From positions 1-64,000 of the forward strand of contig NZ_AVFL01000031.1 in assembly GCF_000576635.1 (NCBI RefSeq): a stretch of 64,000 nucleotides of DNA, in the 5' to 3' direction. Position numbers and translations under genes: made by a program. This document shows positions 1 through 8,717 of the stretch, piece after piece (within the stretch, counting starts at the first letter, position 1; every line of letters begins with the position of its first letter). Under the pieces are notes generated by a model that worked only from the letters and a program-made list of their open reading frames with translations, was not told the origin of the DNA and searched no databases. This DNA comes from Skermanella stibiiresistens SB22 (GTDB lineage: Bacteria; Pseudomonadota; Alphaproteobacteria; Azospirillales; Azospirillaceae).

Positions 1-221
1 GGACCGTCGACGTGTCCTACGGCGGTGCCCAGGTCGACATCGACTTGGCGAGGCCGGTCGGACACCCGATCACGATCCGCATCGACGGGTCCACTCCGAT
101 CAGCGCACGCATCGTTGGACACACCGATGGTGGGACGCGGATACAGTTCCATCTGAACGAGGTCGCGGGATCCGCGATCAAGCCAGTCCTGACCAGGCTG
201 CTCGAACGCGCGGCGGCTTGA
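1..221 (+). CDS. PilZ-domain protein, C-terminal end (gene begins before the window)
   Basis: The frame is open from the first bases and ends at TGA 219-221, so only about 72 codons are visible. They read VDVSYGGAQVDI, then alternating hydrophobic strands with IRIDG and ARIVGHTDG, ending in IQFHL. This resembles the second half of a PilZ beta-barrel (the D/N-x-S-x-x-G-G motif followed by strands), a domain known to bind cyclic di-GMP. The N-terminal RxxxR half of the ligand site lies outside the window and cannot be checked. A second-messenger role is inference from the family. The following 900 bp hold no partner gene on the same strand. Confidence 0.6.
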   Translation, partial: TVDVSYGGAQVDIDLARPVGHPITIRIDGSTPISARIVGHTDGGTRIQFHLNEVAGSAIKPVLTRLLERAAA

Positions 222-1130
222 CGGGTTATCCTCCCAGGTGCTTACGATCAGTCCGCCGAGCCGCGCCATCGAACACGGTGACCAACTCGCCAAGGTTACA
301 CGTCAAGCTCGGTCGCGGGGAACCGTCCGCGGCACCGCGAGGATGGGCGGACCGGGCTTGATGTCCACACCTGTTAGACATGCTTATCCTCTCCCTGGTC
401 GATCACATCGACCGGGAGATGCCCATCGGCGAGGACCTTTTCATGTCGGTCGGGACAGTCATCACGAAGCCGACGAAGGCTCGTTCCACGGATTCATAAA
501 CCTTGGAAGCGTCGGCCCATAGGCTAGGTTTTCACTCGGTCGGGAGGTTTCGAACCAGGTTTCCGCACCCCGATTTCGGTCAAGGGATCCGCACACCCAA
601 AACCGGCCAGTCCTGACGCCGAGATGAGCTGTCCGAAACCCACCCCCATTCGCCACAGGGGCATCGTCTATTTGTTCAGGGGAGAGCGGAGGATTGGACG
701 AGCTTGGTGCTGAACAAGGCCGGTTCGCACCATGCGGCCAGCGTTAAGCCGCAGACATCGTGCGACGCCTGGAAGGCGCGGGTTCGCTCGGCATGGTGGT
801 CGGTTGCGTGCATCAAGTGGCCGGGCGGGAGGAAGAGGTTGTTGGTCTGGTCGTGGGTTGGGAGACGAGACAGGATCGCCATACCCGATCCCTTGATGGG
901 ACCAACCTTCCAAGACGGGCTAACTGGAAACAATCGATCGTAACGGTAAGATATTATTTCAACAAGTTTCGCACCTTGATCATAAGCAACGTCAAACCAG
1001 ACTAAGTGGTTCCTCAATAGAAGTACCACATTTTTGGAAGCCATGCGGAGTGGTTGCCTACATCCGAATATGGCATGAAAAAAGATAAAATTTATCTGAT
1101 CCTTGGGAACCTTTTGCCACTCGCCTCCTG
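222..1130. other. Intergenic stretch without a supported gene
   Basis: About 900 bp between the PilZ end and the secretion operon. Short open frames exist on both strands (for example 676-1044 on the minus strand) but have arginine/proline/histidine-rich translations, no convincing ribosome site and no family I recognise. The last 170 bp before the exporter are AT-richer and are the likely place for its promoter, although I cannot fix -35/-10 boxes. Confidence 0.5.
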
Positions 1131-1148
1131 GTGGAGAGTTTTCCCTTC

Positions 1149-2873
1149 ATGCGTCAAACAGCGCTCGACCGCGGGCTCCGCGCCTGCCGACCCGCAATCC
1201 TGTGCGCCGCGGGGTTCAGCCTCGTGGTCAACCTCCTGTACTTGACGGGGTCGCTGTACATGATGCAGGTCTACGACCGGGTCCTGGGCAGCCAATCCAT
1301 CGAGACGCTGGCACTCCTGACGCTGATGGCGCTGGCGGCCTTGGGTGTCATGGCGATGATCGACTACGCCCGGGCGCGCCTCGCCACCGGCGTCGGCCTC
1401 TGGCTGGAACAGCATCTCGGACGGCCCGTGCTGGAGCGCGTGATCGGCGACACCATCGCCGGGCGCGAGTACCGATCCGAGGCGATGGGGGATCTCGCCT
1501 CGCTGAGGGGATTCATCAGCGGCCCCGCCCTCATCATGCTGTTCGACGCGCCCTGGGTCCCAATCTACCTCGCCCTCGTCTACCTGCTCCATCCGGTTCT
1601 CGGCCACGTCGCCCTCGGTGGCAGCCTGCTGCTCCTGGCGCTGGCGGTCGCGAACGATCGATTGACCCAAGCCCTTTTCGGCCGGGCCGCCACCGCCGCG
1701 CTGGCGGCGCGTCGGGTGGTCGAACAGGGCATCCGCAACGCCGAGGTGATCGACGCGCTGGGCATGACGGGAGCGCTTGGCCAGCGTTGGTTGTCGGCCG
1801 CGCGGACAGCCGCCGAGAACCAGGACTCCGCCGCGATCCGAGGGTCTCTCCTGGTCGGATTGTCCAAGTTCATCCGCCAAGGCCTGCAGATCGCCATCCT
1901 CGGAGCGGGCGCTTGGCTGGTGATCCGCCATGAGGTCACGTCGGGCGCCATGATCGCCGCCTCCATCACGATGGGGCGCGCCCTGGCGCCGGTGGAGCAG
2001 GCGATGTCGATGTGGAAAAGTGTCGCCCAGGCCCTTCAGGCGCGGCGGCGGCTCGAGGCGTCCTTCGCCCGCCCGGAGGTCCGGCCCGGGACCATGCCGC
2101 TGCCGGCTCCGCGTGGAAGCCTCTCGGTCGAGAACGTGTGCTACGCGCTTCCCGGTTCGTCCCGCCCCCTTCTGAAGGGCGTCACGTTCCGGGTGGAGCC
2201 GGGCGAGGCGGTCGCGGTCATCGGGCCCTCCGCCGCTGGCAAGAGCGTCCTGGCGCGTCTGCTCGTTGGTGTCAAGGCGCCGAGCTCCGGCGTCGTTCGG
2301 CTCGATGGCGCCGATGTCTCGACGTGGGGACGGGAGGATCTGGCGCGCGGCATCGGCTATCTCCCACAGGACGTCGAGTTGCTCGCGGGAACGGTGCGCG
2401 ACAACATCGCCCGGTGGGGTGACGCCTCGCCCGCCGAAATCGTCGAGGCGGCCCGGATGGCCGGCGTCCACGAGATGATCCTCGGCCTCGGGAAAGGCTA
2501 CGAGACGCAGATCGGGGAAGGCGGAACCCACCTGTCGGGTGGCCAGCGACAACGTCTGGCGCTCGCCCGCGCGCTGCTGCGCCGGCCCCGTTTCGTCGTG
2601 ATGGACGAGCCCAACGCGAACCTGGACGCCGAGGGTGAGGAGAGCCTGAACGCGGCGATCGCGGGCCTGAAGGAGAGTGGGGCCAGCGTCGTCGTCATCG
2701 CCCACCGTCCCGCCGTGCTGGCGCGCGTCGACAAGGTGCTGGTGCTGCGGGCGGGCGTGATGGAGGCCTTCGGTCCCCGTGGCGAAGTCCTGCGGCGGAT
2801 GAACGGGGTCCAGCCAGGCGCGCGGCCGTCCGTTCAACCAACGCAACCGATCCAGGCTCGGGCCCGGACGTGA
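1149..2873 (+). CDS. prtD: Type I secretion ABC transporter, permease/ATPase (PrtD/LapB-like)
   Basis: An inner-membrane exporter that uses ATP to drive unfolded RTX-type proteins through a three-part channel. An N-terminal transmembrane region of several helices (roughly residues 15-310) precedes an ABC ATPase. The Walker A is GPSAAGKS near residue 365, the ABC signature LSGGQRQRL near 467 and the Walker B VVMDEPNANLD near 488. There is no N-terminal peptidase domain, and the length (~575 residues) fits the PrtD subfamily. A GTG at 1131 is in frame, but ATG 1149 has GGAGAG (1133-1138) ten bases upstream and starts MRQTALDRG, so I prefer it. The stop overlaps the first possible start of the adaptor gene, indicating one operon with the RTX protein that follows. 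The outer-membrane TolC partner is not here. Confidence 0.9.
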   Translation: MRQTALDRGLRACRPAILCAAGFSLVVNLLYLTGSLYMMQVYDRVLGSQSIETLALLTLMALAALGVMAMIDYARARLATGVGLWLEQHLGRPVLERVIGDTIAGREYRSEAMGDLASLRGFISGPALIMLFDAPWVPIYLALVYLLHPVLGHVALGGSLLLLALAVANDRLTQALFGRAATAALAARRVVEQGIRNAEVIDALGMTGALGQRWLSAARTAAENQDSAAIRGSLLVGLSKFIRQGLQIAILGAGAWLVIRHEVTSGAMIAASITMGRALAPVEQAMSMWKSVAQALQARRRLEASFARPEVRPGTMPLPAPRGSLSVENVCYALPGSSRPLLKGVTFRVEPGEAVAVIGPSAAGKSVLARLLVGVKAPSSGVVRLDGADVSTWGREDLARGIGYLPQDVELLAGTVRDNIARWGDASPAEIVEAARMAGVHEMILGLGKGYETQIGEGGTHLSGGQRQRLALARALLRRPRFVVMDEPNANLDAEGEESLNAAIAGLKESGASVVVIAHRPAVLARVDKVLVLRAGVMEAFGPRGEVLRRMNGVQPGARPSVQPTQPIQARART

Positions 2874-2884
2874 GGACGACATCC

Positions 2885-4240
2885 ATGACAACCGGACCCG
2901 GAGCCACCATGAACCCCGTGATCCCGGACGCGCCGACCACGCGAGCCGTGCCCGCCCGTCCTCCCGTCGGTCGCGCGATGCTGTTTGGATCGGCCTCGAT
3001 CCTGATTGGGATCGGCGGTTTCTCCGCCTGGGCCGCGACGGCCCCGCTGGCCTCCGCCGTCATCGCGCCGGGAACCCTCAAGGTGGACTCGCACCGCAAG
3101 ACTGTCCAGCACGACAAGGGTGGCATCATCGCCGAACTGCTAGTGCGCGACGGCGACCGGACGCGGGAGGGCCAGCCACTGCTCAGGCTCGACGACGTGG
3201 AGACGCGCGCCCAGCTTCTCCTGCTCGACGGCCAACACATCTCCCTCCTGGCGGAGCGGTCCCGCCTCGAGGCGCAGCGGGACGGGCTGCCGGCGGTCCG
3301 GTTTCCAGACGAGCTGGCCCGGCGCCGGGACGAGGCGCGCGTGGCGCCGGCCTTGGACGGGCAGGAGCATCTGTTCGAGCGCGAACGCCTGGCCTTGAAC
3401 GGGCAGATCGACATCCTGCGGCAGCGCGTCGCGGAATTGAACGCGCAGATCGCCGCCCATCAGGCTGGGCTGTCGGCGACCGACGCGCAGCTCGCGCTCA
3501 TCCGGGAGGAGACGCGGGGTGTCGCCGACCTCGTCGACAAGGGGCTCGAGAAGCGTCCCCGGTTGCTGGCGCTGCAAAGGGCGGCGGCGCAACTGGACGG
3601 CGCGCGGGCCGAGCTGCTCGGCAAGATGTCGGGCGCCCGGCTCTCGATCGGCGAGACCGATCTCCAGATCCTGGGTCTGCGCCACGAGGCGCAACGCAAG
3701 GTGGCGACGGACCTGCGGGAAACCGAAACCAAGTTGTCCGCCGTCTCCGAGCAGCTGGAGGCCGCGCGGGCCCAGCAGTCGCGGCGCGAGATCAGGGCGC
3801 CCCAGAACGGCGTGGTGATGAACCTCGCCTACTTCGCGCCGGGCGCCGTGGTGCCGCCCGGCGGCGCCATCCTGGACGTGGTTCCGGAGGGGGACCAACT
3901 GATGGCCGAGGTGCGGATCCAGCCGTCGGACGTCGACTCGGTGCGTGAGGGGCAGGAGGCGCAGGTCATGCTGACCTCGTTCCAGACCGGCACGACGCCG
4001 CGGGTCGACGGCACGGTGTCCTGGGTGTCCGCCGACGCGCTGACCGACGACCGCACGCAAGCGTCCTACTATCTCGCCCGCATCCGGCTCGAAGAGACGT
4101 CGCGAGCCAAGCTGGGCGATCTCCGTCTCTCCCCCGGCATGCCATTGGAAGGTTTCGTGGTGTCCACCCCCCGGACGATGCTGGAGTACCTGATCCAGCC
4201 TCTCGGGAACCGCTTCCGCCGGGCATTCCGGGAAGAGTAG
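2885..4240 (+). CDS. prtE: Type I secretion membrane-fusion protein, HlyD/PrtE family
   Basis: The periplasmic adaptor that links the ABC exporter to an outer-membrane tunnel. After a short cytoplasmic tail there is one membrane helix (about residues 30-52). A lipoyl-like half follows (GTLKVDSHRKTVQH...GGIIAELLVRDGD), then a long alpha-helical coiled coil (about residues 95-290). The second lipoyl half reads IRAPQNGVVMNLAYFAPGAV, and a beta-barrel end follows. This is the usual HlyD order and length. Starts are possible at GTG 2870 (overlapping the exporter stop), ATG 2885 (GAGGA eight bases upstream) and ATG 2909 (GGAG five bases upstream). I chose 2885. Tight coupling to prtD and position before an RTX protein support the assignment. 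Confidence 0.9.
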   Translation: MTTGPGATMNPVIPDAPTTRAVPARPPVGRAMLFGSASILIGIGGFSAWAATAPLASAVIAPGTLKVDSHRKTVQHDKGGIIAELLVRDGDRTREGQPLLRLDDVETRAQLLLLDGQHISLLAERSRLEAQRDGLPAVRFPDELARRRDEARVAPALDGQEHLFERERLALNGQIDILRQRVAELNAQIAAHQAGLSATDAQLALIREETRGVADLVDKGLEKRPRLLALQRAAAQLDGARAELLGKMSGARLSIGETDLQILGLRHEAQRKVATDLRETETKLSAVSEQLEAARAQQSRREIRAPQNGVVMNLAYFAPGAVVPPGGAILDVVPEGDQLMAEVRIQPSDVDSVREGQEAQVMLTSFQTGTTPRVDGTVSWVSADALTDDRTQASYYLARIRLEETSRAKLGDLRLSPGMPLEGFVVSTPRTMLEYLIQPLGNRFRRAFREE

Positions 4241-4355
4241 GGCCGCGCCCGTCCCGGCGCGCGCATCCCAACGACCACCAAATCCCGAACCGCGACCTCG
4301 AGGTGGCGCGCGGAGCGGGATTCCCACTCACAAAACCAGAAACGAAGAGGCGAAC

Positions 4356-6809
4356 ATGGCGACCTACAACGGCACCAATGGCGACGACTCCCACCAGGGA
4401 TCGGATGCCGCCGACCAGTTCAACGTCGGCGAAGGCAACAACACGGTCAAGGCCGGTGGGGGCAACAACACGGTCAACGCCGGCAACGGTGACGACGTCG
4501 TGACGGCGGGTTCGGGCAACGACGTGCTGAACCTGGGCGGCGGCAACAACGTCGCCGACGCCGGTGGCGGCAACAACATCGTCAACACGGGTTCTGGCCG
4601 GGACAACATCACCACCGGCGGCGGCGACGACCAGATCAACGCCGGCGAGGGTGACAACACGATCAACGCCGGCGACGGGCGGAACCGGATCAACACGGGG
4701 TCCGGTGGGGACGTCATCACGGCCGGCGCCGGCAACGATGAGATCAACGCCGGTGAGGGTGCCAACACCGTGGATGCCGGAAACGGCAACAACCGCGTGA
4801 CCGCGGGCGCCGGCGCCGACAAGATCACCACCGGTTCGGGTGACGACCAGATCTACGCCGGCGAGGGCGACAACACGATCAACGCCGGTGACGGGGTCAA
4901 CCGTGTCTACACCGGCGCCGGCGCCGACAAGATCACGACCGGTTCCGGCAACGATCAGGTTTGGGCTGGTGAGGGCAATGACACGGTCAATCTCGGGGGC
5001 GGTAGCGACACCGCCTACCTCGGCGGTGGCAACGACACCGTCCGACACGTGATCGCGGACAGCGCCGGCGCGCACGACGACTACTGGGGCGAAGGCGGCA
5101 GCGACACGCTCCAGCTGGTGTTCTCGGCCGCGGAGGCCAAGGATGCCGCGATCCTGGCCGACGTTTCCCGACTCCAAACGCATCTCGCCGGCGACGGCAA
5201 TTGGATGTACCAGTTCAAGTCCTTCGACCTCACGGTCCGGCAGTTCGAGAAGCTGGTGCTGGTGGCGCCGGTGGAGGCCCACGACGACGCTGCGGCCACC
5301 GGCGAAGACTCGGCCGTCACCTTCTCGGTGCTCGGCAATGACGTCGACCTCCTGGCCGCCGGCAATTCGGCGCTCAGGGTCACCGGTTTCGATGCCCACG
5401 ATCTGCCGGGCGCGCTCAAGCTGAACCCGGACAACACCTTCACCTACGATCCTGGCCAGGCGTTCCAGCATCTGAGGGGAGGGGAGACCGAGCAGGTCAC
5501 GTTCAAATACACGGTTTCCGATGACCAGGGCTTCTCGACGACCGCGAGCGTCACGCTGACGATCAACGGCGCCAACGACGCCGCCACGATCTCCGGTACC
5601 GCCGGCGGCGCGGTGGTCGAGGACGGCACTCCCTCGACCGGCGGCATGCTGACGGTGGCGGATGTCGATACGGGCGAGAACCGGTTCCAGGCCGTTGATC
5701 CCACAAGCCTGACGGCGAGCCACGGAACCTTCTCCTTCGACCATCTGACCGGCGCTTGGGGCTTCCAGATCGACAACGCCGCGGCTCAGGCGCTGGGGGC
5801 GGGCGAGACCGTCGAACAGACCTTGTCGGTGAGATCGGCGGACGGCACCGCCAGCGAGACGATCACGGTGGCCGTGACGGGGACCAATGATGCTCCGACA
5901 AGCATTTCCAATCTCGCTTCCGGATCCATCAAGGAAAACATCGCGGCTGGGTTTCAAGTCGCCGACCTGAATGCGATTGACGTTGATGGTGATAACATAT
6001 CCTACTACTTCAAGGGCGAGAGCGGCGAGCGGGTTCAGTCCGACGGAAACTTTGTTATTGATCCCAACACCGGCGAGGTTACGAACGCTCGGGCTTTTGA
6101 TTACGAGAAAGACGGTGCGAGCCTAGATTTCGTCGTCTTTGCGGAGGACGGAAAGGGAGGAGAAGCATCAGGATCGTTCACGGTTGCGATTGAAGATGTG
6201 ACAGAGCAGTCGGGACCGCTACGGATCGGAGTCAAAGGACAAGACCTGTTCTCGCATTTCCTGAATCAAAGTGGATATCAGTCGGAAGCATACTCTGAAG
6301 CCCACTTGGAGCGATATGATGTAGTCATCCTGAATCGAACAAGCGGCACTGAATCAATCAAGAACTGGGTTCACGATGGAGGTCTTCTGATAACAGAATG
6401 GGATGCGGCGGATTGGGCTGCTAATACTGCAAACATGCTCGGATCAACGAAAATACAAGGGGGTGGCTACGTTAATTACAATACAGTCATTTCATTCACT
6501 GAGGAGGGAGAGCTTTCTGGGCTTTCCAATAAGATAGGAGAAGGATACTCAAGTTTCGGTTCCACAGAGTTTTTCCGGTTCTTTTCGAGTGTTGATCCTG
6601 ACGCTGACGTTCTCGCGATTAGGAACAAGGATGTACCGGTCATCGTTGGAGGCTCCTATGGAAACGGATCTGTTCTCTTGAGTGCTTATGATTGGCAGGA
6701 CAAGCCTTATATGGGTTCACCATATGACACTTTAGACGGAGTGGACAGCCTTGAGCAGGTTCTGTTGAACTCTTTGCATTATCATCACAATGACCTGATC
6801 ATCGGCTAG
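4356..6809 (+). CDS. Large exported RTX/VCBS protein with amidotransferase-like C-terminal domain
   Basis: The likely cargo of the exporter encoded just upstream. It has 817 residues. About residues 20-235 are nonapeptide RTX-like repeats (GGGNNTVNAGNGDDVV and similar) that in this family bind calcium. Two VCBS/cadherin-like beta domains follow near 305-410 and 410-512 (each with ND-AA or NDA linkers), then a cadherin-like domain near 513-620 containing DVDGDNISYYF. The last ~195 residues are different: LRIGVKGQD, YDVVILNRTSGTE and LLITEWDAADW, then a GNGSVLLSAYDW strand. This resembles a ThuA/class I amidotransferase-type Rossmann fold. RTX repeats at the N-terminus rather than next to the C-terminal export signal are unusual. 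From about position 5975 the DNA becomes clearly AT-richer, suggesting the C-terminal part was acquired separately. Function is unknown; adhesin or surface-layer role is a guess. Confidence 0.8.
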   Translation: MATYNGTNGDDSHQGSDAADQFNVGEGNNTVKAGGGNNTVNAGNGDDVVTAGSGNDVLNLGGGNNVADAGGGNNIVNTGSGRDNITTGGGDDQINAGEGDNTINAGDGRNRINTGSGGDVITAGAGNDEINAGEGANTVDAGNGNNRVTAGAGADKITTGSGDDQIYAGEGDNTINAGDGVNRVYTGAGADKITTGSGNDQVWAGEGNDTVNLGGGSDTAYLGGGNDTVRHVIADSAGAHDDYWGEGGSDTLQLVFSAAEAKDAAILADVSRLQTHLAGDGNWMYQFKSFDLTVRQFEKLVLVAPVEAHDDAAATGEDSAVTFSVLGNDVDLLAAGNSALRVTGFDAHDLPGALKLNPDNTFTYDPGQAFQHLRGGETEQVTFKYTVSDDQGFSTTASVTLTINGANDAATISGTAGGAVVEDGTPSTGGMLTVADVDTGENRFQAVDPTSLTASHGTFSFDHLTGAWGFQIDNAAAQALGAGETVEQTLSVRSADGTASETITVAVTGTNDAPTSISNLASGSIKENIAAGFQVADLNAIDVDGDNISYYFKGESGERVQSDGNFVIDPNTGEVTNARAFDYEKDGASLDFVVFAEDGKGGEASGSFTVAIEDVTEQSGPLRIGVKGQDLFSHFLNQSGYQSEAYSEAHLERYDVVILNRTSGTESIKNWVHDGGLLITEWDAADWAANTANMLGSTKIQGGGYVNYNTVISFTEEGELSGLSNKIGEGYSSFGSTEFFRFFSSVDPDADVLAIRNKDVPVIVGGSYGNGSVLLSAYDWQDKPYMGSPYDTLDGVDSLEQVLLNSLHYHHNDLIIG
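4420..5045 (+). repeat. Tandem 27-bp coding repeats (RTX-like nonapeptides)
   Basis: About 23 successive units of nine codons with the pattern G-x-G-N/D-N/D-x-hydrophobic-x-x. Pairs of longer blocks are nearly the same at the DNA level, for example the GGCGAGGG(T/C)GACAACACGATC region that appears near 4647 and again near 4860. This points to recent block duplication inside the gene. Confidence 0.8.
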
Positions 6810-6914
6810 TTCTGGCCGACTTGACCACGATCTGATCGCGCTGAAGTCGGGAAGCACCATGCCTGAAGTCGGGTGGGCGATCAGAGTAGGACAATGTGAT
6901 GACAAGCCTTCCTC

Positions 6915-6948
6915 AAGGCTAGCACCGGCAACTTGGGTGCCGGGCCTT
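6915..6948 (+). terminator. Possible terminator hairpin after the RTX gene
   Basis: AAGGC and GCACC pair with GGTGC and GCCTT around a nine-base loop, with small internal bulges. There is no T tract, so this would be a weak or Rho-assisted terminator about 105 bp past the RTX stop codon. Confidence 0.3.
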
Positions 6949-7083
6949 GTGGAGGCGGGTGGTTGGCGAGGATGGGGTAGGCATCACAGCCCCTCTGCTC
7001 CGTCCTACGCCGACCACCGATTTCCTGCGCACCTGATGTTGCAAGGGTACTGGCAAGACGTTGATGCTGTTTCTATTGCAATG

Positions 7084-7212
7084 TTATGATGGAGACAAAG
7101 GGTGTGATTCGACCAACATGGCGCGGTCCCGAAGCATCAGTTCAAGATCGCGACACGAAAGCGGGAACCGCAGATACCAGCGTATCGCCGACAGGATCAC
7201 TTCCGCCGTGAT
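7084..7212 (-). pseudogene. IS6-family transposase, N-terminal scrap
   Basis: Read on the minus strand, about 40 codons give ITAEVILSAIRWYLRFPLSC, then RDLELMLRDRAM. This matches the helix-turn-helix start of IS6-family transposases (usual form E-V-I-x-x-A-V-x-W-Y-L-R-F-x-L-S-Y-R-D-V-E-E-L-L). The similarity then stops abruptly and no DDE catalytic core follows, so it is a relic. Upstream in-frame sequence (to 7521) is not transposase-like. Confidence 0.6.
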
Positions 7213-7510
7213 CCGCCGGTCCTTGCCGGGTTCTTCCAGTTCCGCATGCCTTCGTCGCTTCCCGCGTCCCAAGACTCGCCCCTCCATCCAATCCATTACC
7301 CCGCGAAAAGCCGCGACAGAGCCCGCGCGAACGCCTCCGTCGTGGAAACCACAGACAAAGTGGGCCTGGTTCACGGTTTTCGACACCGCCGCATGGTTGG
7401 GGTGTTTGCGCCGGTTCGCGAACCAGCTTTGGTCAAGGTGAACGAGACCGCTGTTTGATGAAGTGAAAATTTCAATCTTTGGTTCATGCCTGTCCGGGAT
7501 ATTGAAACAT

Positions 7511-7532
7511 AAGTGCCTCAAGGCACTTTTTT
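7511..7532 (+). terminator. Strong intrinsic terminator with no obvious gene in front
   Basis: AAGTGCC (7511-7517), loop TCAA, GGCACTT (7522-7528), followed by a run of six T (7527-7532). This is a textbook Rho-independent shape on the plus strand. The nearest plus-strand gene end is 700 bp away at 6809, so it may end an unrecognised short transcript. Confidence 0.6.
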
Positions 7533-7706
7533 GGCATGAATGTCATATCGGATCTTTTCTGTTTGGCATCTGGTTCCGTTTGCCCTCACGCGTGTGTAGG
7601 GCGATGGGAAGCGAACGCCGCTCCACTCCCTATCCCAAAGGCCAGGTGATTTCCGCCATCATCCGTCCCCGTCGAGGTGCCGGAGCCCTATCCCAATGGC
7701 ATCGTC

Positions 7707-8717
7707 ATGAGGCTCCAACTCGTCCACCGGCTCATGTTGGTCGTCGGCTGCGCCCTGGTACCGGTCAGCCTCCTTCAGGCGTGGTCGACCCTGGAACTGG
7801 AAAGCCGGCAGGTCGACGCCACCCGGGCCGAGGCCCTGCGCCTCCTGGCCCTGATCGAGGACCGACAAGCCGCGACCATCGCCGGTGTCCGTCAGATCCT
7901 GACCGTGCTGCGCCAGACCAAGGTGGTCATCGAGCGGGATTGGGATGGGTGCCAGGATCTGCTCGACCGTCTGGCGGAGGAGCTTCCCGCCCATCTCGAC
8001 ATCCATGTCACGGATGATCGCGGCGTCGTCAGGTGCGCCACCGAGGTCCCCCTGGTCGGCCTCGACGCCGCCGAACGCGAGCCTCTCGTGGCGGCGCTGG
8101 GCGGCGCGCGGTTCGCCGTGGGATCCCATGTCGTCGCGCGGACGGGCGGCGGACCCGCCCTGCCGTTGGCGGTGCCGATCCGGGACCGCGTCACCGGCGC
8201 GGTGGTTGGCGTCGTCGCGGCGCTGCTCGCCACCCACTCGCTTGGCGCGCTCGGGGTCGACGAGCCCCTGCCCCCAAACGCGACGCTGACGGTGGCCGAC
8301 CGTACCGGGACCATCCTCGCCAGGATTCCCGATGTCGGCGGATTGACCGGCGCGCGCCTCCCCGATGATTTGATGACACTGGCGCTCCAGGGCGATGGCG
8401 GCGCGCGCGAGTTGCGGGATCTCGATGGAACGACGCGGCTGGTCGCCTTCTCGCCGGTCGGTGGGGGACCCACCAACCTGTTCGTCCCCGTCGGACTCGA
8501 CCAGGCGGGCGCCCTGAGCGCCATCCGGCGGGCGCGGCTCCTGACGCTCCTCCCGCTCGCCGTCGCCGCCATCGGCTCCGTCCTGCTGGCGCTCTGGCTT
8601 GGCCGCCAGTACGTCCGCGCTCCCGCGGCCCATCTGGCGGTGGTGGCGCTCGGGGGATTTGGCGGCGCGCGCGTGGGTCGACGGGAACGCCGTGGAGTTC
8701 GCCCGATTGGCCACTGA
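7707..8717 (+). CDS. Hybrid HWE histidine kinase, N-terminal sensor part (frameshifted)
   Basis: The first piece of a membrane sensor kinase whose second piece is at 8599-10548. It starts MRLQLVHRL with a first membrane helix (about residues 8-28) and a periplasmic Cache-type domain (to about residue 270). A second helix (LLTLLPLAVAAIGSVLLALWLG) and the first residues of a HAMP linker (RQYVRAPAAHLAVVA) follow. The frame then leaves homology and stops at 8717, whereas the HAMP linker continues in the next frame from about position 8640. A net one-base gain (or two-base loss) between 8636 and 8655 explains this. GTG 7677 is an alternative start. Either the gene is broken or this is an assembly error; the protein as written would lack the kinase. 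Confidence 0.7.
   Translation: MRLQLVHRLMLVVGCALVPVSLLQAWSTLELESRQVDATRAEALRLLALIEDRQAATIAGVRQILTVLRQTKVVIERDWDGCQDLLDRLAEELPAHLDIHVTDDRGVVRCATEVPLVGLDAAEREPLVAALGGARFAVGSHVVARTGGGPALPLAVPIRDRVTGAVVGVVAALLATHSLGALGVDEPLPPNATLTVADRTGTILARIPDVGGLTGARLPDDLMTLALQGDGGARELRDLDGTTRLVAFSPVGGGPTNLFVPVGLDQAGALSAIRRARLLTLLPLAVAAIGSVLLALWLGRQYVRAPAAHLAVVALGGFGGARVGRRERRGVRPIGH

Larger units (their letters stand above)
6810..7676. other. Non-coding region with hairpins and a transposase scrap
   Basis: This region contains a 9-bp inverted repeat (6831-6839 with 6877-6885) enclosing two copies of CTGAAGTCGGG, a terminator-like hairpin (6915-6948), an IS6-family scrap (7084-7212) and a strong intrinsic terminator (7511-7532). 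A GTG frame starting at 7463 begins KISIFGSCLSG, which recalls the opening of small GSC-motif proteins, but it runs into the next gene without family support. I see no intact gene. Confidence 0.5.

Noticed and set aside
676-1044. Minus-strand frame of 122 codons
   Set aside because: No recognisable domain, no clear ribosome site, and competing frames on the other strand of equal quality.
1092-2891. Long minus-strand open frame (599 codons) over the exporter gene
   Set aside because: It is antisense to a well-supported ABC transporter, rich in Arg/His/Asp/Gln/Gly, has no family features, and arises from high GC at third codon positions.
4420-5045. Regular repeats that might suggest a CRISPR array
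   Set aside because: They are contiguous in-frame nonapeptide codons without unique spacers.
3966-5957. Minus-strand open frame of 663 codons over prtE and the RTX gene
   Set aside because: Its repetitive V-A-G-V-D pattern is the mirror of the RTX repeats on the plus strand; no start site or family match.
1149-6809. A complete type I secretion system
   Set aside because: ABC protein, adaptor and cargo are present but no TolC-like outer-membrane gene is in the window, so completeness cannot be claimed.
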